DNA from: Bernardetia sp. | GTDB lineage: Bacteria > Bacteroidota > Bacteroidia > Cytophagales > Bernardetiaceae | Assembly: GCA_020630575.1 (NCBI GenBank) | Contig: JAHDBD010000011.1 | Location: 1 to 64,000 of the forward strand | DNA: 64,000 nt | Reading direction: 5' to 3' | In this document: piece by piece, positions 18,430 to 28,627 of the stretch | How the letters are laid out: every line of letters starts with the position of its first letter | Numbering within the stretch: position 1 is the first letter of the stretch | The notes under the pieces: model-generated | Databases searched by the model: none | What the model saw: only the letters and a program-made list of their open reading frames with translations | Told to the model about the DNA's origin: nothing | Program-made: the position numbers and the translations under genes

Positions 18430-19950
18430 ATGAAACTATTTTACTACTTATTCCTTTTTACTCCTTTATTCTTAATTTCCTCACAGGTTTCTGCTCAGTG
18501 TACAGGCTGTACAACAACAGTTTCAGCAAATACTGATTTTTCTATCGCTTCTGGTGAAAAAGTATGTCTTACTTTTAGTGGAACTTTCACTGGAAGTATT
18601 AATTTTTCTGGGAACGGAACTCTTTGTGTTTCTTCAAATACAACAGTTTCTAATTCAATAAATATGAATTTGAATGGAACTAACAATAGTTTTGAAAATT
18701 ATGGTACTTGGAACAAAGATTTAAGTCTAGGCAATAATAATAGTTTTAATAACTTTGGAAATTTTTCAGTAGGCTCACTTACTGTTGGGAACAATAGTGT
18801 TTTTAATAGCACAGAAGATGTAACAGTTACAGGAAATACAGATAATAATAACAATGGTACTATAAACATAGCAGGTGATTTTTCTACAGGAAATTATACA
18901 GGAGGGAATAATTCAGATTTGAATGTAGGTGGAGATATGGATGCAATAAATATAGTTACAGATGGAGATGTGGTAATAGGAGGAGCAACTTCTGTTGTAA
19001 ATATTAATAATAATTCAAATGGCTCTATTGTATTTGGGTCAAGTACAACGATAAGTGGAAATGTAATTAATGCAGGAGATATACAATTTAATGGAGATGC
19101 AACTATTGCAGGAAATTTCAACAATGATGGAAATGGAGAAATTATTATTGATAATTCTACACTAACAATAGGAGGAGCTTTTAGTAATAATGGAGATATA
19201 ACAGCACTAGGAAGTTGTGGTAGAATTAATATTGCAGGTTCATCTACAAACAATGGTAGTGGAAACGTAGGTATGGATAATAGTAATGTAGATATTTGTG
19301 ATACTTCATCTAGCAACGGAGGAAGTTTTGATTCAAATGGAGGAAATATAGGACCAAATGTAACAAATTGTACTTGTGTGCCAACAATTTTACCAATTAC
19401 ACTTAGCTCATTTACAGCTAATAAAGAAACTAATAACAGTATTTACATAAACTGGGAAACAATGTTTGAATTGGATAATCAATATTTTCAGGTAGAACGC
19501 TCATTTTCGGGAACTGATTTTAAAATAATTACTCAAGTTTCATCTCAAAACAATAATAAAGAAACCAACAAAGAGAGGAAATATTCTTTTATAGATAATC
19601 TTACAGATAATACTTTGAGTATAATTCCATCAAATAAAAATATTTATTATCGTTTGAAACAAATAGATAGAAATGGCAATTTTACTTATTCTCCTGTCGT
19701 GGTTGTACAGGTAGAAAAAAATGATGCTAAAGAAATAAAATTAATATCCTCAAATAATGAATGGAAATTTGAGTTACAAAATCCAGTTCAAGTAAAAATT
19801 TATTCTAGTATAGGTGTTTTGAAGGGAATACATAATTTGAATCAAAATCAGAATATAATTTCAGTTTCTAGTCTTTCAAAAGGAATGTATATTTTGCATA
19901 TTCAAGATAGTAAAACAAGTAAAATAACTGTTTTGAAAGTAGTTAGATAA
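18430..19950 (+). CDS. Secreted beta-repeat protein with T9SS sorting domain
   Basis: The 506-residue product has a signal peptide (FYYLFLFTPLFLISSQVSA). It then has about 280 residues of short Asn/Gly/Ser-rich repeats of the type NNGDI/NNGNF, spaced about 20 residues apart, suggesting a parallel beta-helix. From about residue 320 a LPITLSSFTANKE module begins, a common junction before T9SS tails. The C-terminal 75 residues (VKIYSSIGVLKGIHNL...SLSKGMYILHIQDSK) are a type A sorting domain. The protein is therefore probably exported across the outer membrane and anchored or released. Its function is unknown; adhesion is a guess. Confidence 0.8.
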   Translation: MKLFYYLFLFTPLFLISSQVSAQCTGCTTTVSANTDFSIASGEKVCLTFSGTFTGSINFSGNGTLCVSSNTTVSNSINMNLNGTNNSFENYGTWNKDLSLGNNNSFNNFGNFSVGSLTVGNNSVFNSTEDVTVTGNTDNNNNGTINIAGDFSTGNYTGGNNSDLNVGGDMDAINIVTDGDVVIGGATSVVNINNNSNGSIVFGSSTTISGNVINAGDIQFNGDATIAGNFNNDGNGEIIIDNSTLTIGGAFSNNGDITALGSCGRINIAGSSTNNGSGNVGMDNSNVDICDTSSSNGGSFDSNGGNIGPNVTNCTCVPTILPITLSSFTANKETNNSIYINWETMFELDNQYFQVERSFSGTDFKIITQVSSQNNNKETNKERKYSFIDNLTDNTLSIIPSNKNIYYRLKQIDRNGNFTYSPVVVVQVEKNDAKEIKLISSNNEWKFELQNPVQVKIYSSIGVLKGIHNLNQNQNIISVSSLSKGMYILHIQDSKTSKITVLKVVR

Positions 19951-19953
19951 AAA

Positions 19954-21060
19954 TTAATAATCTAATAAATCAAGATTATATCTCTTGATAATTTTCTTCA
20001 AAAGCTCACCATAAATAGGAGAGGTTGCATAACCTACGCCACCATATTTGGTAGAACCAATTTTGTCAGCCCAATCTTCATAATTTTTTCCTTTTGTAAA
20101 TAAGGGAGAATAACGTTTGCTTTCATTCAAAAAAATAGAATGTGCTCTAAATGATTCCCAAGGCGAAGTATAATCAGCAAAGCTATCTTTTATCAGACAT
20201 TTATAAAGTGTTTTTCCATCTTTCTGAATAATTTTTGAACTTACTATCTTACTTTTATTGGCTTTATATTCTGCTGCTGTATAATATTCTGTTGTTGTTA
20301 TGGCTTTTGTTTTTCCTCTTTTATCTTTTATTCCAAAATAATTATTATTCACAATTCGCTGTCCATAAGCTGTTTCTAAGGCAGATTGAGCCAGTTTTAT
20401 AGAAGCAGGAACGTGGTATTTGGCTTGTTCCATGAGTGCTGTTTCAAATTTTTTAAGGTCTTTTGTTCCTGTAAAGTATGCCATTACATGAGGCTCTACC
20501 TTGGTTTGATTAAAAACAACAGTAATAAATGCTTCACTCAATTTTTGATTTAATTCAATCATTTTTTTATCACTAAGTTGTTCTAAACGAGATACTTGAT
20601 TGTCTATAAGTGCTTCACTAATTAGTGTGTGTTTTACCTTCAAAAAATTCTTTCGTTTGTCTTCTGTTTCTGTTTTTGAAATAGAATTACTTTTTGATAA
20701 ATGCTTATAGCCATAATCTACAACATCAGTATATTCTACATCATCATTATCTATATTATCAGTATTTGTATCTGAACTAGTCTCTTTATTTAATCCTTCT
20801 CCTTCTAAGTATTCTTTTGTAGCATTTTCTGTAAGTGTGCTAGTCTGTGCGAGTTGTGTGTCATCTTTTCCTGACATCAGAATAGAAACTTGCAAAACAG
20901 CTATAATACTAAAAATACCAATTAATGCAAATACTAGTCTATTGTTTAATTGAATAACAAGTGTAAGTATATTATTTTCCTTTTTAAATGGAATTTTTAT
21001 TTGAATGGATTTAGAATAAACAGGACGAGTAGCCCATTTTTTAAAAGGTGTTGGTAACAT
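19954..21060 (-). CDS. Membrane-anchored glucosaminidase (FlgJ/LytG-like)
   Basis: The 368-residue protein has one transmembrane segment near residues 42-65, a Ser/Asp/Glu-rich linker, and a C-terminal glucosaminidase domain (about 200-368). The domain is marked by PASIKLAQSALETAYGQ, containing the catalytic glutamate, NNNYFGIKD, and FRAHSIFLNESKRYSPLF. It would cleave the glycan strand of peptidoglycan in the periplasm. The gene converges with the T9SS protein, with only three bases between stops. Confidence 0.87.
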   Translation of the reverse strand: MLPTPFKKWATRPVYSKSIQIKIPFKKENNILTLVIQLNNRLVFALIGIFSIIAVLQVSILMSGKDDTQLAQTSTLTENATKEYLEGEGLNKETSSDTNTDNIDNDDVEYTDVVDYGYKHLSKSNSISKTETEDKRKNFLKVKHTLISEALIDNQVSRLEQLSDKKMIELNQKLSEAFITVVFNQTKVEPHVMAYFTGTKDLKKFETALMEQAKYHVPASIKLAQSALETAYGQRIVNNNYFGIKDKRGKTKAITTTEYYTAAEYKANKSKIVSSKIIQKDGKTLYKCLIKDSFADYTSPWESFRAHSIFLNESKRYSPLFTKGKNYEDWADKIGSTKYGGVGYATSPIYGELLKKIIKRYNLDLLDY

Positions 21061-21329
21061 TTTGATATAATTTTTAAGCTATTGGTTGAATTTGGTTTTT
21101 AACTATTACTATTGGTGTAGAAGAAATATACTTTCATACTTTCAGTTACTCTATAATTATCATAGTAATCATAAATATCACTTGCTAATCAAACATATAA
21201 TAATCAATTAGACTGTAAATTTAACGAAAAGATGTTAGTTTTTCGTTCCTTTCTAAAACACAAAGAAAGATCAATAAAACTAAATCTCTAATAAGACTTC
21301 AATTACTTTTAACAAAAAAAAGCCTTTCG

Positions 21330-21337
21330 TATCTTTG
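21330..21337 (+). promoter_or_regulatory. -7 box (TATCTTTG) of the giant exported protein gene
   Basis: A perfect TAnnTTTG box lies 76 bases before ATG 21413. Its TTG happens to be in frame and extends the ORF by 26 codons, so the longer ORF start is probably an artefact. No clear -33 TTTG was seen. Confidence 0.5.
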
Positions 21338-21412
21338 GAAGAGTTATTTTTTTCTAAAAAAAATACGTATTTTTCATATTCTTGCCAAACTAATAATTAC
21401 AAATCCAAATCT

Positions 21413-24400
21413 ATGCTAATTTTAAAAAAATTACTACTACGAGCTGAGTCAAACAATAGAATACGAAAATCAGTCAGTTTGTCTGTTTTTCTGCTTCTAA
21501 CAATCATTTCTTTTGCAAGTCAGGCACAAAGACATTTTAATGATGAAAAGAATTTTGTGCAAGACATGCGACAAGTTATTGAAAGAAAATCCCAACCTAC
21601 TACTTTAGAAATTGCTGATGGAGTGGCTGCGCTTTGGGAGAGTGGAATGTCAGAAGAGCAAAAAAATTTGTTATTCAAAGTGGCAAAGGATATGTATAAA
21701 CGAAATTATCCTACAAACCCAACTTCAGAGGATTTCTATGCCTGTATTGTGTATGGAAGAAAAAATGGAAGACTAACTGATGAGCTTCTAACCTCTTTTT
21801 TGAAAGTTGCTGATACAACTGTTTTGGAAGCTTCGATAGGTGTAGCAACTAATTTTTATAGAATAACACGTCTTTATCTGACAGAAAATAAATTATATAA
21901 ATATAGAGAAACAAGTGGAGTGACTGTAGAAGGAAATAATAATTTTTCTTTTGGGTATGGAAGAGAAGCTGCTGTTCCTGAAAGTGCCGTCGAACTGCCT
22001 GCTGATATAACAGAAATTATTGAAAGTAAAACCGACACAGAAACAAAACAAGAAGAGAAAAAAGAAACAGCAGAAGATTTAGGTTGGGGGGAAACTGAAA
22101 CCAAGACAGATAATGATGGTTGGGCAAATGATGGTTGGGATACAAGTTGGGAAGAAGAAAATACAGGAGATGTAAAACCTGACCCAAATGTTTGGGGAAG
22201 TCCTGATGAATGGGGGTCTGGAGGAGACTGGGGAGATACAGGAAGTGATACCGACCAAACAAAGAAAAAAAATGATATAAAACTTGAAGCAGCTGTAAAA
22301 CCTAATGTGGTTTATGATTACAATGCTGTTTCTGAAAAACTCCCTCTTGCAGGTCCTTATATGAATTTGGATAACATTACTTTTACTATCCAAACGCCAA
22401 ATGATACAGTACAAATAAAAAATACAACAGGACAGGTAGTGTTTGCAGAAGCAGCTTTTACAGGTGAAGGAGGACGTTTTGATTGGGGCGTTTTGCCTGA
22501 TGTTTATGGAGAATTTACTAAGTTTAGTTTTGTAGTACAAAAACCAGAAATAAAAGCAGAAGAATTCAAATTACATTATGGAAGCTATGTCGATTCTGCT
22601 GTGGTAGGACAGTTTGATTATTTTGCTTCTCGTACAAACAACAAGGAAAATCCATTATATCCAAGGTTCACATCTTATAAGAGTGATATTGAAGTAAAAG
22701 GATTTTTGAAAGATATTATTTATCAAGGAGGCTTTTCACTAATAGGAAAAAAAATAATTTCTAAATCGCTAGGTGGAGGAGCATCTTCTATACGATTAGA
22801 ACAAGAGGGAAAAGTGCGTTTCAAATCTACTTCAAGAGAAAGTTATGTTTTTAGTGAACACGCTGTTACAAATCGTCTTTCTCAATTAGTTATTTATACA
22901 ACAGATAAAGATTCCTTAGCACACCAAGGTGTAAAGTTACGTTATGATGATGAAAGCGAACAGCTTTTAGCTCGTAGAGACAAACAACTTTTTAAATATG
23001 CTCCTTTTATAGATTCTTATCATGATGTTAGTATTTCGGCTGATTATGCAAGTTGGGATATAAAATCAGATACCATGAATATGTATAGTTTGGCAGGTCG
23101 TGGTGCTGTTATGTCAGCTTATGAAGCTGCTAGTAGAAATGTATCCAAGAGAGATTCTATTCTCAAACAGATTGATTTTGTAACCGTTACTTCAAATGCT
23201 TATTTCAATGAATATGAGCTTAGGTCTGTTCAGGGAATGTATCCTTTCAACCCTTTAGTGATGGCTTGGGCATATATTACACAGAGAAAACCATTTGGAC
23301 TTTCTTTTACAAGTGCAGATTTGGCAAATCATTTTAAACAAAAACCTGTGCATGTAAAAAGTTCAATGCGTGATATGGCAGGTGCTGGTTTTGTAGAATA
23401 TGATGAGGCTGCCGATTGGGTTACCATGACTCAAAAAGGAGTGCTGTACGCAAGAGCTAATTTGCCAACAACTAGCCGATTACGTTCTGATTATGACCAA
23501 ATTAGGCTCTCTTCTTTAGGTACAAATAGTGATAACCTCACCTATTATTTTGAAAATAATGAACTTAAAGTAAGAGGTGTAGAAGAAGTATTATACAGTA
23601 ATGCAAAGGTAGATTCAGTAAATTACTACGCTGTAAAAGCAAAACCTGTTGATAAGCAAGTGATTATTAAAGAAAATAGAAATATGACTGTCAATGGACA
23701 AGTGGCAGCTAAAAACTTTATCTTTAATGGAGAAGGATTCGAATTTGATTATAAAGATTTTAAGTTTGATATGGAAAAAATTGACTCTATGCAGTTTTTT
23801 GTTGATGGAGATACCATGCCAAATAGTTTTAAAGATGTATCAGGAACATTTTCAATCAATCTTCCTTACAATAAAGCAGGAGTTTATGACCAACAACGAT
23901 TTAAAGATTCTCAGCGTTATCCTCTTTTTAATACTACTTCTGGAGGAACAGTTCGTTTTGGTGGAAGTGAAGTAATGGGAGGAGCATATAGCGATTCGAC
24001 AGTTCGTTTTGATGTAGATAACTTTACGTTAGATAGTTTGGCAAAAAGAAAACCAGAAGATTTACGTTTTGGTGGAACATTCAATACACCAATTTTTGAT
24101 AAATTCAAAGAACCAATACGAGTAATGCCTGACAAATCACTTGGTTTTACACACAATGTAAATGACCCACAACATGCAAATGGAATGTCTTTGTATGGAG
24201 GAAAAGGAAAGTTGCTTACAGGAAAGGTAGTAGTCAGTAATAGTGGTATTCGTGCAGGTAGTGAGCGATATATTCAAGATATTGAAGAAAACTCTAAGAA
24301 AAATGTCAAGACAAAAGACTTAACAGAAGAAGAAACAATAGATAATACACCAGCCAAAATAACGTATCTAGCTGCCGAGCTAAACTCAAATGATTTTATC

Positions 24401-26626
24401 TTTTTTGCTGATTCTGCTACTTCAAAAGGAGAGTTTGCAGCAAAATTAGCTACTTCGAAAGGTAAAATAAATGCTGTTACTATTGATGATGCTATGTTTC
24501 CACAAGTAGAATTAGAAAACTATCGAATGAAATGGCTACCAAAACAAGATAGTATGATGCTTTCTACAACAGACCAACCTTTCCGAATGTATAAAGGAGA
24601 AAGTGGAACGCTAAAAGAAGCAAATTATACAGGAACATTAGCTCTTACTCCATTAGGCTTGAAGGGATATGGAACAGTAGAAACACAAGATGCCATCATT
24701 GAATCCGAATTATTTGCTTTTGAAACCACTCGTGTTTTTGGACGTGAATCAGATTTTCAGATTAAATCTTTAACTGATACAACCATGCCAGCAGTTGCAG
24801 CAAAAAATGTGAAATTTGAGTATGATATTTTAGCTACTCCTCGTACTGCTACCATTACTTCTGAAGTTTTGGGTGAGCAAGTTTTTGATTTTCCAAGCTT
24901 AAAATACAAAACTTCACTGGCAACAGGATATTGGAATGCAGATGCTCAAACAGTAGCTTTTCGCTTAGACGAAACAGGAGATATTAGCAAACAATATTTT
25001 GTTTCTACTGCTCCAGAGCAAGACAGTTTGAATTTTAGAGCTGCTTTTGCTAATTATCATATTCCTAGTGGTAACTTAACAATTGGTGGAGTACCTTATA
25101 TTTTGGTAGTAGATACAGAAATTTATCCAAGAGAAGGAAATGTTACCATTCGTGAAAATGCTAAAATGGATAAGCTAGAAGATGCCGAACTCGTAATTAA
25201 TTATATCAATAAATACCACAAACTGACAGAAGGTAATGTAGATATTCTTTCTAAAAATGAGTATCAAGGTGAAGCTATTCTAAACTATGACAACGGAACA
25301 GATAAAATTCAATATCTACGACTTAATAATTATGGTAAACAAGTAATTAAAGAAGAAGATTTGCCTGATAGCTTACGCAAAACAGATATTGCAGAAAAAC
25401 TTATTGGTACAGAAGGAACTATCTCAGTTACAACTATCGAAGAACAAGATGATGTCATTGATGATACTGACTTTATCTATTCAGAAGGTAAGCAGTTTAG
25501 AGGAGAAGTAACTCTAAAGGCTTGGCTTTCAGAATTAGAATTTAATGGACAAGCAAGACTTGTAATTGATGGTGTGCCTCAAACAGGTTGGTTTCCTTTA
25601 GTAAGTGCAGCTTATGTAGATGCAAAATCTAAGAAAGCACAAAAAATTGCAGCAGCAGGTTCATCAGAACTAATCAAAGACCAAAAAATTGGAGGTCAGC
25701 CTGCATTTACAGGAATTTATTTGAGTGAAGAAGGTTTATTTGTTCCTGTAATGCAGGAAGATATTCCTAAATCAGAACCTATACTATTAGGAGAAGGACA
25801 AGTAAAAGTAAAACCTGAAGAAAAATCAATTTTGATTATTTCTGAAGAAAGAGCCAAATCATCTGAAATTGAAGATGGAAACTCTTTTAAAGCCAGTAAA
25901 ACATTAGGAACAGCTGAGTTTGATGGAAAACTATTGTTGTTTAAAAGCAATCAAAGAGTACAAGTAGATGTTTCAGGTGTTGGAAAAGCAAACTTCCAAA
26001 ACAAACAATATACAATTGATGCAATGGCAAGTATTAATATAGAATCAAAAGGAGATGCACTCTCATTTATGAGAGATGATTTAAATTCGTTTGTAGAGGA
26101 AAATAGAGAACGTCTAAAACTTGAGCCTACTGTAAACAAATCAAAAAACACGCTTCTCAAAATTGCAGGACAAGCAGGCGCAAAAGAAGCTCAAAACTTC
26201 CAAAAACGATTTGCTCCAAATGATTATGGTATTGCAGATGTAATCAGTAAAACAATTGTTCTCTCAGATGTAACAATGAACTGGTCGCCTGATGAACAGA
26301 CTTTTTATAGCGTAGGTGATATTGGTTTGGCTGCCATCTTAAAAGAAGAAATTGATGTCAAAACAACAGGTTATTTTGAAATTCCACAGACAGGGAGTAG
26401 AGATGAGTTTACACTTTATTTTGAACTTGATCCAGATAAATGGTATTACTTTCAGTTTGACGGACGTACACTCAAAACACTTTCTTCAAATGAAGAATAT
26501 AATACTCTAATTACAGATCCAAAAGCAAAAGATAAATTTGATTTGGCTGATAGAGCAGAAGTAGATGAGTTTATGGCTCGTTTTAGAGGTGTTTATCCAG
26601 CAACACCTTCTATTCCTCTAAAATAG
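21413..26626 (+). CDS. Giant exported protein, function unknown (1737 aa)
   Basis: I do not recognise a named domain. The N terminus has a signal sequence (about residues 20-38, VSLSVFLLLTIISFASQAQ). Residues about 190-250 form an acidic Trp/Gly/Asp-rich low-complexity stretch (GWANDGWDTSWEEE, WGSGGDWGDTG). The rest is a long run of beta-rich segments with repeated phrases about target strands (FNGEGFEFDYKDFKF, SNDFIFFADSATSKGEF), with no transmembrane helix and no T9SS tail at the C terminus. It is probably periplasmic or outer-membrane associated. Large uncharacterised proteins of this type occur in Cytophagales. It has its own promoter and terminator, so it is monocistronic. Confidence 0.75.
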   Translation: MLILKKLLLRAESNNRIRKSVSLSVFLLLTIISFASQAQRHFNDEKNFVQDMRQVIERKSQPTTLEIADGVAALWESGMSEEQKNLLFKVAKDMYKRNYPTNPTSEDFYACIVYGRKNGRLTDELLTSFLKVADTTVLEASIGVATNFYRITRLYLTENKLYKYRETSGVTVEGNNNFSFGYGREAAVPESAVELPADITEIIESKTDTETKQEEKKETAEDLGWGETETKTDNDGWANDGWDTSWEEENTGDVKPDPNVWGSPDEWGSGGDWGDTGSDTDQTKKKNDIKLEAAVKPNVVYDYNAVSEKLPLAGPYMNLDNITFTIQTPNDTVQIKNTTGQVVFAEAAFTGEGGRFDWGVLPDVYGEFTKFSFVVQKPEIKAEEFKLHYGSYVDSAVVGQFDYFASRTNNKENPLYPRFTSYKSDIEVKGFLKDIIYQGGFSLIGKKIISKSLGGGASSIRLEQEGKVRFKSTSRESYVFSEHAVTNRLSQLVIYTTDKDSLAHQGVKLRYDDESEQLLARRDKQLFKYAPFIDSYHDVSISADYASWDIKSDTMNMYSLAGRGAVMSAYEAASRNVSKRDSILKQIDFVTVTSNAYFNEYELRSVQGMYPFNPLVMAWAYITQRKPFGLSFTSADLANHFKQKPVHVKSSMRDMAGAGFVEYDEAADWVTMTQKGVLYARANLPTTSRLRSDYDQIRLSSLGTNSDNLTYYFENNELKVRGVEEVLYSNAKVDSVNYYAVKAKPVDKQVIIKENRNMTVNGQVAAKNFIFNGEGFEFDYKDFKFDMEKIDSMQFFVDGDTMPNSFKDVSGTFSINLPYNKAGVYDQQRFKDSQRYPLFNTTSGGTVRFGGSEVMGGAYSDSTVRFDVDNFTLDSLAKRKPEDLRFGGTFNTPIFDKFKEPIRVMPDKSLGFTHNVNDPQHANGMSLYGGKGKLLTGKVVVSNSGIRAGSERYIQDIEENSKKNVKTKDLTEEETIDNTPAKITYLAAELNSNDFIFFADSATSKGEFAAKLATSKGKINAVTIDDAMFPQVELENYRMKWLPKQDSMMLSTTDQPFRMYKGESGTLKEANYTGTLALTPLGLKGYGTVETQDAIIESELFAFETTRVFGRESDFQIKSLTDTTMPAVAAKNVKFEYDILATPRTATITSEVLGEQVFDFPSLKYKTSLATGYWNADAQTVAFRLDETGDISKQYFVSTAPEQDSLNFRAAFANYHIPSGNLTIGGVPYILVVDTEIYPREGNVTIRENAKMDKLEDAELVINYINKYHKLTEGNVDILSKNEYQGEAILNYDNGTDKIQYLRLNNYGKQVIKEEDLPDSLRKTDIAEKLIGTEGTISVTTIEEQDDVIDDTDFIYSEGKQFRGEVTLKAWLSELEFNGQARLVIDGVPQTGWFPLVSAAYVDAKSKKAQKIAAAGSSELIKDQKIGGQPAFTGIYLSEEGLFVPVMQEDIPKSEPILLGEGQVKVKPEEKSILIISEERAKSSEIEDGNSFKASKTLGTAEFDGKLLLFKSNQRVQVDVSGVGKANFQNKQYTIDAMASINIESKGDALSFMRDDLNSFVEENRERLKLEPTVNKSKNTLLKIAGQAGAKEAQNFQKRFAPNDYGIADVISKTIVLSDVTMNWSPDEQTFYSVGDIGLAAILKEEIDVKTTGYFEIPQTGSRDEFTLYFELDPDKWYYFQFDGRTLKTLSSNEEYNTLITDPKAKDKFDLADRAEVDEFMARFRGVYPATPSIPLK

Positions 26627-26656
26627 ATTTTAAATAACTTCTTTGATAAATAAAGT

Positions 26657-26697
26657 AAAAAAAAGTCTTATAAAATATATTTTGTAAGACTTTTTTT
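26657..26697. terminator. Bidirectional terminator
   Basis: AAAAAAAAGTCTTA pairs with TAAGACTTTTTTT around an AT-rich loop. It serves the convergent giant protein gene and the ligase gene. Confidence 0.85.
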
Positions 26698-26709
26698 ATT
26701 ATTAAAAAA

Positions 26710-27288
26710 TTATTCAAAATCTTTTACTTTTATTTTACACATCTGACCGTTTTTTAGATTGTGCCAAACAATTCCTTCAATTCCTATATCATTTTTTTGA
26801 TTACCAAATTTAGTTTTTTGATTAGGTAACCATTTTTTTAACTCTTCAAAAGAAGTTGGCGCATCTTTATAGACTACTTTTTCTAGCCAGTTTTGTAAGG
26901 AAAAAATAAATAAAGTATGCCCTTCCAAATTCAACGGATTGCCTTGTATTTTTTCTCCTAATGCTTCTGCACTCCATTCTCCATCAGGAACATCTGAAAA
27001 ATCAGTATTTTCTACAGCTTCAAAAATATATTTATCAGCTTTATCTTCTTTGCTGGCATCTACATACCAAGGGTCTTTTATTCCATTTGCTTTTTGTTTT
27101 TTGTCTGGATTTCTGCGCTTTTCTACTCTCACAACAGTATGATTTCTGACAGTTATACGCACATTTGTTCCATCCAGCTTTTCAGTAGCAATGGCATTTT
27201 CAAAATCAAAATCTGTAACAACAAGTTTGTTGTTTACTTTTCGGTCGGTTTCCCAGTTTCTGTCGAAAATAGTAGGTATTTTTTCCAT
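26710..27288 (-). CDS. Predicted nucleic-acid ligase (RNA ligase-like nucleotidyltransferase)
   Basis: The 192-residue protein shows the covalent nucleotidyltransferase motifs in order: motif I AIATEKLDGTNVRI (Lys is the predicted AMP site), motif III-like region (DGEWSAEALGEKIQGNPL), motif IV EGIVWH and motif V CKIKVKDFE. This set is shared by ATP-dependent RNA and DNA ligases. The small size and lack of an OB domain fit minimal RNA-ligase families of the Rnl/DUF5565 kind. Neighbouring genes give no clue to the substrate; RNA repair is a reasonable guess. Start at ATG 27288. Confidence 0.75.
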   Translation of the reverse strand: MEKIPTIFDRNWETDRKVNNKLVVTDFDFENAIATEKLDGTNVRITVRNHTVVRVEKRRNPDKKQKANGIKDPWYVDASKEDKADKYIFEAVENTDFSDVPDGEWSAEALGEKIQGNPLNLEGHTLFIFSLQNWLEKVVYKDAPTSFEELKKWLPNQKTKFGNQKNDIGIEGIVWHNLKNGQMCKIKVKDFE

Positions 27289-27458
27289 GTTTTTTAGGTT
27301 TTATAAAACTAGTATTTGAAGTTGTTTAAAAATAGCTTTTTTATGCTAAAATGAATCTTTATGTGTGTTATGTGACATAAAGAATATAGTTTTGTCTATT
27401 CTTAAATAAGTTTTTCTTATCCAACTTATATAATTTTATTTTTGTTCCTATATGTTTA

Positions 27459-28196
27459 TCAATTCCAAAAAACAACTTTCACAATAGTGACAATTCCAAT
27501 AAGAAGAATAAGAGCTAAAGAAATAGTTTTGAATTGCTCTTGAGGAATTTTTTCAAGAATTTTCTTTCCTATAAGTGTTCCTACTAATCCAATTACAAAA
27601 AGAAAGGGAATATAAACCAAATGTTTAGGATTTATATATCCATTTTGATAATAAACAATGGTTCTTGCAAAATCTATCATAAAATCAATGAGAGCAGAAG
27701 TAGCAATAAAAATGCTTTTTTCTAAATTAAAGGCAGCCATTGTAAGTCCTCTAATTGCTCCTCCTGTTCCTAAAAAACCAGCCGAAAATCCTGAAAGTAT
27801 TCCACCAATAACAGAATTTTGTTTGTTTGGTGCAATGACCATATTTTTTTTGATGAGAAAAAGGGCACTCAATATCACTAAAAAAATACCTAATGCAATT
27901 TCCAAGTAAAGCGTACTGATATATTTGGAAAGAATACCACCAATAACAACAAAAAGAACAGAAGGCGCACCAATATATAAAATCAAAAATTTGTCTAGTC
28001 CTTTTCTGAACAAAAAAATCTTGCTGATATTACTAGACAAATGAAAAACAGCTGTCAGACCCAAAACAGAATGAAAATCAAAATAAAAATTACCAATTGG
28101 AACAAAAAATACAGAAGAGCCAAAGCCTCCAATTGTTCCGATAATTTCAGCTAATAAGGCAAGTAACAGGAAAACTATATTGACATCAATTTTCAT
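27459..28196 (-). CDS. TSUP (TauE/SafE) family permease
   Basis: This 245-residue membrane protein has about seven to eight hydrophobic segments and the family pattern LLALLAEIIGTIGGFGSSVFFVP at the start, with a second half repeat GGILSGFSAGFLGTGGAIRGL. Members move sulfite, sulfoacetate or other small anions. It is shorter than, and distinct from, the TSUP half of the fusion at 7772-9301. ATG 28196 is preferred because an upstream TTG at 28232 lies in a TATCTTTG promoter box. No operon partner is apparent. Confidence 0.82.
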   Translation of the reverse strand: MKIDVNIVFLLLALLAEIIGTIGGFGSSVFFVPIGNFYFDFHSVLGLTAVFHLSSNISKIFLFRKGLDKFLILYIGAPSVLFVVIGGILSKYISTLYLEIALGIFLVILSALFLIKKNMVIAPNKQNSVIGGILSGFSAGFLGTGGAIRGLTMAAFNLEKSIFIATSALIDFMIDFARTIVYYQNGYINPKHLVYIPFLFVIGLVGTLIGKKILEKIPQEQFKTISLALILLIGIVTIVKVVFWN

Positions 28197-28229
28197 TGTT
28201 TTGTTGATTGAGTAATAAAACGTCTTTAT

Positions 28230-28237
28230 CAAAGATA
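28230..28237 (-). promoter_or_regulatory. -7 box (TATCTTTG) for the TSUP gene
   Basis: On the minus strand TATCTTTG lies 34 bases upstream of ATG 28196, matching the Bacteroidota -7 consensus. Confidence 0.5.
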
Positions 28238-28370
28238 GCTTTTCTTTTTGTCCTTTCAGGCTTTTTTAATCAACCTTTTTTCTAAGCTTAAAAATAAGTG
28301 AGATAAAAATTTTTAATTGAATTAGTGAAAATAATAAAACGTTAATAATGAAAATTAAAGACAAAAAATA

Positions 28371-28620
28371 CTACCTTTTGCAGCCGTAAAAAAGATATAA
28401 AACAAATAAAACTAGCAAAAGAATAGCTATAAAATTATCTATAAAGTAAGCTATTACACGAATTCCTTCATTAAACAATAGGCTTAGAAAGTTTTAGTCT
28501 GGATTGAACGGGAAGTTTTTTGAGTGTAAAAGTCTGCCCACAATGTTTTGAGTTCATGTCTTGACGGTTTTCTTTTAGAAAAAAAGTTTCTTTTTCGGTC
28601 AGTGTTAAAGCATTTTTCAT
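28371..28620 (-). pseudogene. Decayed duplicate of the RDD gene N-terminal half
   Basis: Read on the minus strand, this region repeats the start of the adjacent RDD gene almost word for word (MKNALTLTEKETFFLKENRQD, then MNSKHCGQTFTLKKLPVQ, then KLSKPIV, then IAYFIDNFIAILLL). Compared with the intact gene, it lacks about 30 codons covering the CASC zinc-ribbon half. It also lacks the HDFRKADSG segment and is frameshifted after KLSKPIV. A 49-codon frame (28471-28620) remains open. This looks like a tandem duplication that has since decayed. Confidence 0.8.
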
Positions 28621-28627
28621 TCTGTCA

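Noticed and set aside
21335..21412. Extended start of the giant exported protein
   Set aside because: The TTG is the last three bases of a TATCTTTG promoter box; the signal sequence begins after ATG 21413.
22017..22540. Minus-strand frames opposite the acidic Trp/Gly-rich stretch
   Set aside because: Pro/Phe/Ile-rich composition is the mirror of the low-complexity coding strand; no start signals.
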